From Nonomuraea jiangxiensis (GTDB lineage Bacteria; Actinomycetota; Actinomycetes; Streptosporangiales; Streptosporangiaceae), in the NCBI RefSeq assembly GCF_900099965.1, contig NZ_FNDJ01000023.1, positions 104,423 through 168,422 on the forward strand: 64,000 nucleotides of DNA, read 5' to 3'. Under the pieces are notes generated by a model that had not been told where the DNA came from, did not search any database, and was given only the letters and a program-made list of their open reading frames with translations. Positions 59,928 through 64,000 of the stretch are shown in pieces. Positions within the stretch are counted from its first letter, which is position 1. Each line of letters starts with the position of its first letter. The translations under genes and the position numbers were made by a program.

Positions 59928-60814
59928 CGCTCCTGCCCTCCCGTCAGGCTCACGAAGGCGCTCTCCAGGTCAGGGCTCACCGTGCGGACGTCCCGGACGT
60001 CGTCGAACTTCGCGAACAAGGCGCGGAGCGTCGCGTCGGAGTCGCCGGTACGCAGCACGACCGTACGGCCCTCGATGTGCACCTGGCGGACACCCGGCAG
60101 CGCCTCGAACGCCGACACGTCGGCGCCGCCGGTCACGAAGCGCACCTCCGTACCGCCGACCAGGGCCTTGACGGCCTCGACCGGCCCATCCGCCACGATC
60201 TTGCCGCCGGCCAGCAGCACCACCCGGTCGGCGTAGTCGTCGGCCTCGGTCAGGTAGTGGGTGGCGAACACGACCGTGCGCCCCTCCGCCGTACGGGCGC
60301 GTACCTCCTGCCACAGGGCGCGGCGGCTGTCGACGTCCAGTCCCACCGTGGGCTCGTCGAGCACGAGCAGCCTGGGGTCACCGGCCAGGGCCAGCGCGAA
60401 CCGTACCCGCTGCTGCTGCCCGCCGGACAACCGGCCGACGCGCCGCCCGGCGAACTCCGCCACGCCCGCCGCCCGCAGCACCCGCTCGACCGGCATCGGC
60501 GCCGGGTACATCCCGGCCACCGCGCTCACCAACTCGCCGACCGGTACGTCCTCCAGCAACCCAGCATCCTGCAGCAACACCCCGACGGCACCCGAGCGCA
60601 GCGCGTCGGCGGGCGGGAGGCCGAACACCCTGGCCGTTCCCGCACCGGGCGCGAGCAGCCCGAGGGCGATGGACAACATCGTGGTCTTGCCCGCCCCGTT
60701 GGGGCCGAGCACGGCGACCGTCTGCCCTTCCTTCACCTTCAGATCCACGCCGTCGAGCGCCACGGTACCGCCGTAGCGCTTGCTCACGGCCTCGACTTCG
60801 AGCGCGATTCCCAT
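59924..60814 (-). CDS. ABC transporter ATP-binding protein (DrrA-like)
   Basis: 296 aa from ATG 60814 (a longer form from about 60868 is possible). Walker A GPNGAGKTT, Q-loop GVLLQDAGLLEDV, signature LSGGQQQRVRFALAL, Walker B LLVLDEPTVGLD, and H-loop ATHYLTEADDYADR are present. The C-terminal 70 residues form the extra domain of DrrA-type ATPases. It pairs with the ABC-2 permease next to it. Confidence 0.92.
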   Translation of the reverse strand: MGIALEVEAVSKRYGGTVALDGVDLKVKEGQTVAVLGPNGAGKTTMLSIALGLLAPGAGTARVFGLPPADALRSGAVGVLLQDAGLLEDVPVGELVSAVAGMYPAPMPVERVLRAAGVAEFAGRRVGRLSGGQQQRVRFALALAGDPRLLVLDEPTVGLDVDSRRALWQEVRARTAEGRTVVFATHYLTEADDYADRVVLLAGGKIVADGPVEAVKALVGGTEVRFVTGGADVSAFEALPGVRQVHIEGRTVVLRTGDSDATLRALFAKFDDVRDVRTVSPDLESAFVSLTGGQER

Positions 60815-60902
60815 GCCGTTCAGCCTGGTCGAGAGCGGGATACGGCTGTAGTGCCGGGAGTCAGTCACCCCGGTATGACAGATGTCAGCCGGCCATGAGC
60901 GG

Positions 60903-61807
60903 TCAGCTGTCTCCGCGCAGGAAGACCTGCCAGGCGGTGGCGACCGACAGCGCCGCCCAGGCGGCCAGGACGAGTGCCCCGGCGCTCGGGCCGAGTGCCC
61001 TGGCCGGGTCGGCGGGCGTCCCGAGCAGGCTCAGGGCCGCCTCGTGCGGGAGGAACCACACCAGATTCGGCAGCGCGCCCAGCAACACCGGCGAGACGAG
61101 AACGGCCGTGACGAGGAGTACGGCGAGAGGGGTGACGACCGTCCTCCCGACGACGGCGAACCCGTGGCCGATGAGACCGAGCAGGAGATAGACGGCCAGG
61201 AGGGCCAGGAATCCGGCGGCGGCATCACCGGCTCCCAGCTCACCACCGCGAAGTTCCGCAGCACGTAACCCGGGAGGGTGCCGGGATCGCCGCGACCAGG
61301 CTGAGCGCCGCGCTGACGGTGAGCCTGGCGGCGAACAGCCGGCCACGGTCGGGTACGACGGCGAGGCTCACGCGCAGCCGGCCGCCACGGTACTCGCTGC
61401 CGGCCCCGAAGACCGCGATCGCGACGAACCCGTAGACCGGTGCAGCATGAGGGTGCCGAGCTCGGCGAGCGGGACCGACCCCGCCTGACCGGCCCCGCCT
61501 GACCGGCGACGCGGACGGTATCCGTGGCGGCGACGATGCCGAGCAGGGTGTTGGCGTCGAAGGTGACCGCGAGGGCGATCCACCCGGCCGGCAGGCTGGT
61601 GACCTTGATGCGCTCGGCGGCCAGGGTGTCGAGGAACCGGATGGCCGGGGGAGCGGGCCTGGCCGTCGTCACGGCCGGCACCGGCAGGCGCCGGTGCAGC
61701 AGCATCGCCGCCGCCACGACCGCGGCCAGCGCCGGCCCGGCGACCGAGCGCCAGGTGCCGGCCACGTCGATGATCGGCGGCAGCCAGAACACCCGACGAC
61801 CACGCAC
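60903..61807 (-). pseudogene. Broken ABC-2 family membrane transporter gene
   Basis: Membrane-like sequence is spread over three frames: SVAGPALAAVVAAAMLLHRR and LDTLAAERIKVTSLPAGWIALAVTFDANTLLGIVAA near 61750-61510, then GGRLRVSLAVVPDRGRLFAARL near 61380, then FLALLAVYLLLGLIGHGFAVVGR to AWQVFLRGDS ending at 60903. The F-D-ANTLLGI... parts and the order of helices fit an ABC-2 permease of about 260 aa. At least two frameshifts make it non-functional. It sits upstream of the ATPase. Confidence 0.65.
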
Positions 61808-61943
61808 GCCGCCGCGCCGTCCGCGAAGGGCCGCCGCAGGCCTGGCCCGACTCCGCCTGCGCTGGAACGGCGGCCCATCACCACGCCCCGTTCAGGACAA
61901 CCGGCACATTTCCGGACACCATAGCGCAGCCAGGCGGCCGCGA

Positions 61944-62501
61944 TCAGCCGACGCGGTAGCGCAGGTAGGCCATGCCACCGGCGAACCGGCGCTCCTCCAG
62001 CAGGTCGAGCCGGAGCCGCAGGCCGTCAGGGAAGAGCCGGTTGCCGCCGCCGACCACGGCAGGGACCACGAAGATGCCGCACTCGTCCACGAGGCCGGCG
62101 CGCAGCGCGTGGGCGGCGAGGTGCGGGCCGCCGATGGAGAGGTCGCGGTCCGCCGTCGCCTTCAGGTCGCGGATCGCGTCGGGGCGGAAGTCGCGTTCGA
62201 GGCGGGTCCTGGCGGTGGGCGCCTGCGGCAGGGTCGTGGAGAAGACGATCTTGTCCGCGGCCCGCCAGAGGGTGGCGAAGTCGCGGATGACGTCTGGCTC
62301 CGCCGGGCCGGTGTCCATGGTCTCCCAGACCATCATCGTCTCGTACATTCCGCGCCCGTACAGGTAGGTGCCGATCGGACGCTCCAGGTCGTTGATGAAG
62401 GCGTGCACCTCCTCGTCGGGTGCGGCCCACGTGAAGTCGCCCTTCTCGTCGGCGGTGTAGCCGTCGAGCGACGCGATCGCGGAGTAGATCAGTGCGGCCA
62501 T
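61944..62501 (-). CDS. RibD C-terminal/dihydrofolate-reductase-like protein
   Basis: 185 aa from ATG 62501 with AGGAGAACC upstream. The fold is shown by SAIASLDGYTADEKGDFTW, GRGMYETMMVWE, KIVFSTTL, LSIGGPHLAAHALRAGLVDE and PAVVGGGNRLFPDG, the NADPH-binding pattern of the YyaP/RibD_C family. Its substrate is unknown, and it is not the folate enzyme. It follows the TetR gene in the same direction by about 80 bp and could be its target. Confidence 0.88.
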   Translation of the reverse strand: MAALIYSAIASLDGYTADEKGDFTWAAPDEEVHAFINDLERPIGTYLYGRGMYETMMVWETMDTGPAEPDVIRDFATLWRAADKIVFSTTLPQAPTARTRLERDFRPDAIRDLKATADRDLSIGGPHLAAHALRAGLVDECGIFVVPAVVGGGNRLFPDGLRLRLDLLEERRFAGGMAYLRYRVG

Positions 62502-62580
62502 CGGTGGTTCTCCTGTCAGGTGCGACGAATCACTCCGTGCAGACCGCCTGCCGGGGGGAAACTCATCGGCGGGCGGGAGG

Positions 62581-63198
62581 TCATCGCGTGGGTGACGGAG
62601 CCTGCGGCGGCGCGGCGGGAACGACGCAGGATAGGGCACCGCGCAGGACGGTGGCGAAGGAGCCGGTGGTGCCGGGCTCGAGCCAGTGCCGCCCCGCCAC
62701 CCGGATGGCGCCGGCGATCGCGGCGGCCGTGACGGCGGGGAACAGGTCGCGCGCGGGGTCGGTGCCGGTGCGGGCGGCGATCGCCTCGGCGAGCGGGCCC
62801 TCCGCCATGGAGAACGCCTTGAGCGCCTCGCCCTCCAGCTCAGGCGTGGACATGATCATGCGTAGCCCCGCCCTGTCGGGCTCGGGATCGGTGTAGAGCT
62901 CGATCATGGCCGCGATGACGGCCTGGTCGAGCGGCTCGTCGGCGGGCCGGGAGCGCAGCGCCTGCCCGGCGCGACCGGCCTGGTCGGCCTGGAAGGCGCA
63001 GATCGCCTCCGCCCTGCTGGAGAAGTAGTTGTTGTAGGTGCGCGGTGAGACCCCCGCGGCCGTGGCGATGTCGTGGACGCGGACGAGGGCCAGCCCGTGC
63101 GGGCCCTGCTCGATGGCCAGGCGGAGCGCGGCATGGCTGATCGCCTCCCGCGTGGACTGCTTGTTGCGGGCCCGGAGGTCCATGACGTCGTCGTTCAT
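62581..63198 (-). CDS. TetR-family regulator
   Basis: 205 aa. The HTH (ISHAALRLAIEQGPHGLALVRVHDIATAAGVSPRTYNNYFSSRAEAI) shows the variant PRTYNNYF end found in many actinobacterial acyl-CoA or antibiotic regulators. The C-terminal part is a TetR_C_17-like helical domain. Palindromes upstream (63225-63248) are its likely operator. It probably controls the RibD-type reductase gene downstream and may affect nothing in groEL. Confidence 0.88.
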   Translation of the reverse strand: MNDDVMDLRARNKQSTREAISHAALRLAIEQGPHGLALVRVHDIATAAGVSPRTYNNYFSSRAEAICAFQADQAGRAGQALRSRPADEPLDQAVIAAMIELYTDPEPDRAGLRMIMSTPELEGEALKAFSMAEGPLAEAIAARTGTDPARDLFPAVTAAAIAGAIRVAGRHWLEPGTTGSFATVLRGALSCVVPAAPPQAPSPTR

Positions 63199-63224
63199 GG
63201 GCCGACTCTACCCGAAGTGCGGGG

Positions 63225-63248
63225 CACGCACTAGATGCGTGACACGCA
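63225..63248. promoter_or_regulatory. Interlocked CACGCA/TGCGTG palindromes
   Basis: CACGCA-CTAGA-TGCGTG (63225-63241) overlaps TGCGTG-A-CACGCA (63236-63248), the second perfectly symmetric. They lie 27-50 bp upstream of the TetR start and upstream of the CIRCE element, so they probably belong to the TetR gene. Confidence 0.65.
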
Positions 63249-63276
63249 AGTTGTGTATAGAGTGCGACATGACGCC

Positions 63277-63301
63277 TGGCACTCCCGACCGGAGAGTGCC
63301 A
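63277..63301. promoter_or_regulatory. CIRCE element (HrcA operator)
   Basis: TGGCACTC-N9-GAGTGCCA (63277-63284 and 63294-63301) matches the CIRCE consensus TTAGCACTC-N9-GAGTGCTAA in the core. It lies about 110 bp before groEL. HrcA repressor bound here blocks transcription until heat shock. Confidence 0.92.
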
Positions 63302-63410
63302 ATAGCAAGGCGTGCGCCGGGACGGCGAGGCGCGCCGGCGGGCCTGTCCGCCCGCCGGCGGCCGTCCGTCGCGGGCGCCGTCCCCGGACCCCATCGAGAG
63401 CAGGAGCATC

Positions 63411-64000
63411 ATGGCTTCGAAAATGATTGCGTTCGACGAGGACGCCCGGCGCGGTCTCGAGCGCGGTATGAACCAGCTCGCCGACGCCGTCAAGGTGACC
63501 TTGGGTCCCAAGGGCCGCAACGTCGTGCTGGAGAAGAAGTGGGGCGCTCCCACGATCACCAACGACGGCGTGTCCATCGCCAAGGAGATCGAGCTCGAGG
63601 ACCCTTGGGAGAAGATCGGCGCCGAGCTGGTCAAGGAGGTCGCCAAGAAGACCGACGACGTCGCGGGCGACGGCACCACCACCGCCACCGTGCTCGCCCA
63701 GGCGCTGGTGCGTGAGGGCCTGCGCAACGTGGCCGCCGGCGCCAACCCGATGGCCCTGAAGAAGGGCATCGAGGCCGCTGTCGAGCGGGTCAGCGAGGAG
63801 CTGTCCAAGCTCGCCAGGGACGTGGAGACCAAGGAGCAGATCGCCTCCACCGCCTCCATCTCCGCCGCCGACCCCGAGATCGGCTCGCTCATCGCCGAGG
63901 CGATGGACAAGGTCGGCCAGGAAGGCGTCATCACCGTCGAGGAGAGCAACACCTTCGGCCTGGAGCTTGAGCTCACCGAGGGCATGCGCTTCGACAAGGG
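63411..64000 (+). CDS. groEL: Chaperonin GroEL (N-terminal part, runs off window)
   Basis: The first ~196 residues of a 60-kDa chaperonin are visible. Family blocks are exact: VTLGPKGRNVVLEKKWGAP, TNDGVSIAKEIELEDPWE, GDGTTTATVLAQALV, and ISAADPEIGSLIAEAMDKVG. AGGAGCATC precedes the ATG. No groES gene is upstream, so this is the second, stand-alone groEL common in actinobacteria, controlled by HrcA through the CIRCE element. It folds newly made and heat-damaged proteins in the cytoplasm. Confidence 0.97.
   Translation, partial: MASKMIAFDEDARRGLERGMNQLADAVKVTLGPKGRNVVLEKKWGAPTITNDGVSIAKEIELEDPWEKIGAELVKEVAKKTDDVAGDGTTTATVLAQALVREGLRNVAAGANPMALKKGIEAAVERVSEELSKLARDVETKEQIASTASISAADPEIGSLIAEAMDKVGQEGVITVEESNTFGLELELTEGMRFDK

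Noticed and set aside
1..64000. tRNA, rRNA or CRISPR arrays
   Set aside because: No cloverleaf-like block with a CCA-proximal GTTC motif, no rRNA-like sequence and no regularly spaced repeats were seen on reading; short tandem arrays found are coding minisatellites. A tRNA or CRISPR scan would settle this.

Overview
The window is high-GC actinobacterial chromosome. The gene families fit a filamentous actinomycete, most likely the Streptosporangiales (Nonomuraea or Streptosporangium-like); this is an inference, since no rRNA or other taxonomic marker is present. Evidence includes many TetR, LysR, WYL and HxlR regulators, an AfsR-like BTAD regulator, an F420-type (LLM) oxidoreductase, secreted multi-domain glycosidases, and a groEL gene with a CIRCE element. 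Several genes carry a TAnnnT box 6-7 nt upstream of the start codon, the signature of leaderless transcripts.

Layout. 0-8 kb: end of a LysR regulator, an NTF2-like protein, an HxlR/MFS divergent pair, a TetR/SDR/SMR group, an NAT/GNAT-like acyltransferase and an epoxide hydrolase/WYL regulator divergent pair. 8.1-18.1 kb: a polysaccharide-degradation locus with a good promoter, a LacI-type operator, two giant secreted glycosidases (one GH43) sharing a C-terminal module, a WxL-like surface protein and a DUF916/WxL-interacting membrane protein. 18.1-23 kb: small secreted protein, secreted PAF-acetylhydrolase-like lipase, a mosaic of gene remnants, and an OmpA-domain lipoprotein. 23-28.2 kb: a five-gene operon (membrane protein, ABC ATPase, FtsX-type permease, histidine kinase, response regulator). 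28.4-31.1 kb: isochorismatase-like hydrolase, RTX-like secreted protein, DUF1152 protein.

31.2-35.1 kb: a headless Rieske remnant, then a tight E1-like (ThiF with N-terminal winged-helix) and PqqD-M50 membrane protease pair with a coupled 42-aa ORF and a LysR regulator. This looks like a peptide-modification (RiPP-type) locus without a YcaO gene. The LysR promoter has a diverged second copy at 20.7 kb, beside another candidate peptide ORF. 35.9-40.4 kb is a decayed region with recombinase remnants and frameshifted genes. 40.4-45 kb: imine-reductase-like dehydrogenase/TetR pair with twin operators, and a sulfonate-type ABC importer. 45-56.4 kb: subtilase, GNAT, small secreted proteins, a second WYL/epoxide hydrolase pair, a BTAD regulator with an internal 30-bp repeat, and an LLM oxidoreductase. 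56.6-64 kb: membrane protein, a second two-component/ABC module with a decayed third transporter gene, a TetR/RibD-type reductase pair, and the start of groEL running off the window.

Two loci deserve most attention: the glycosidase/WxL/DUF916 locus and the E1/PqqD-M50 locus.
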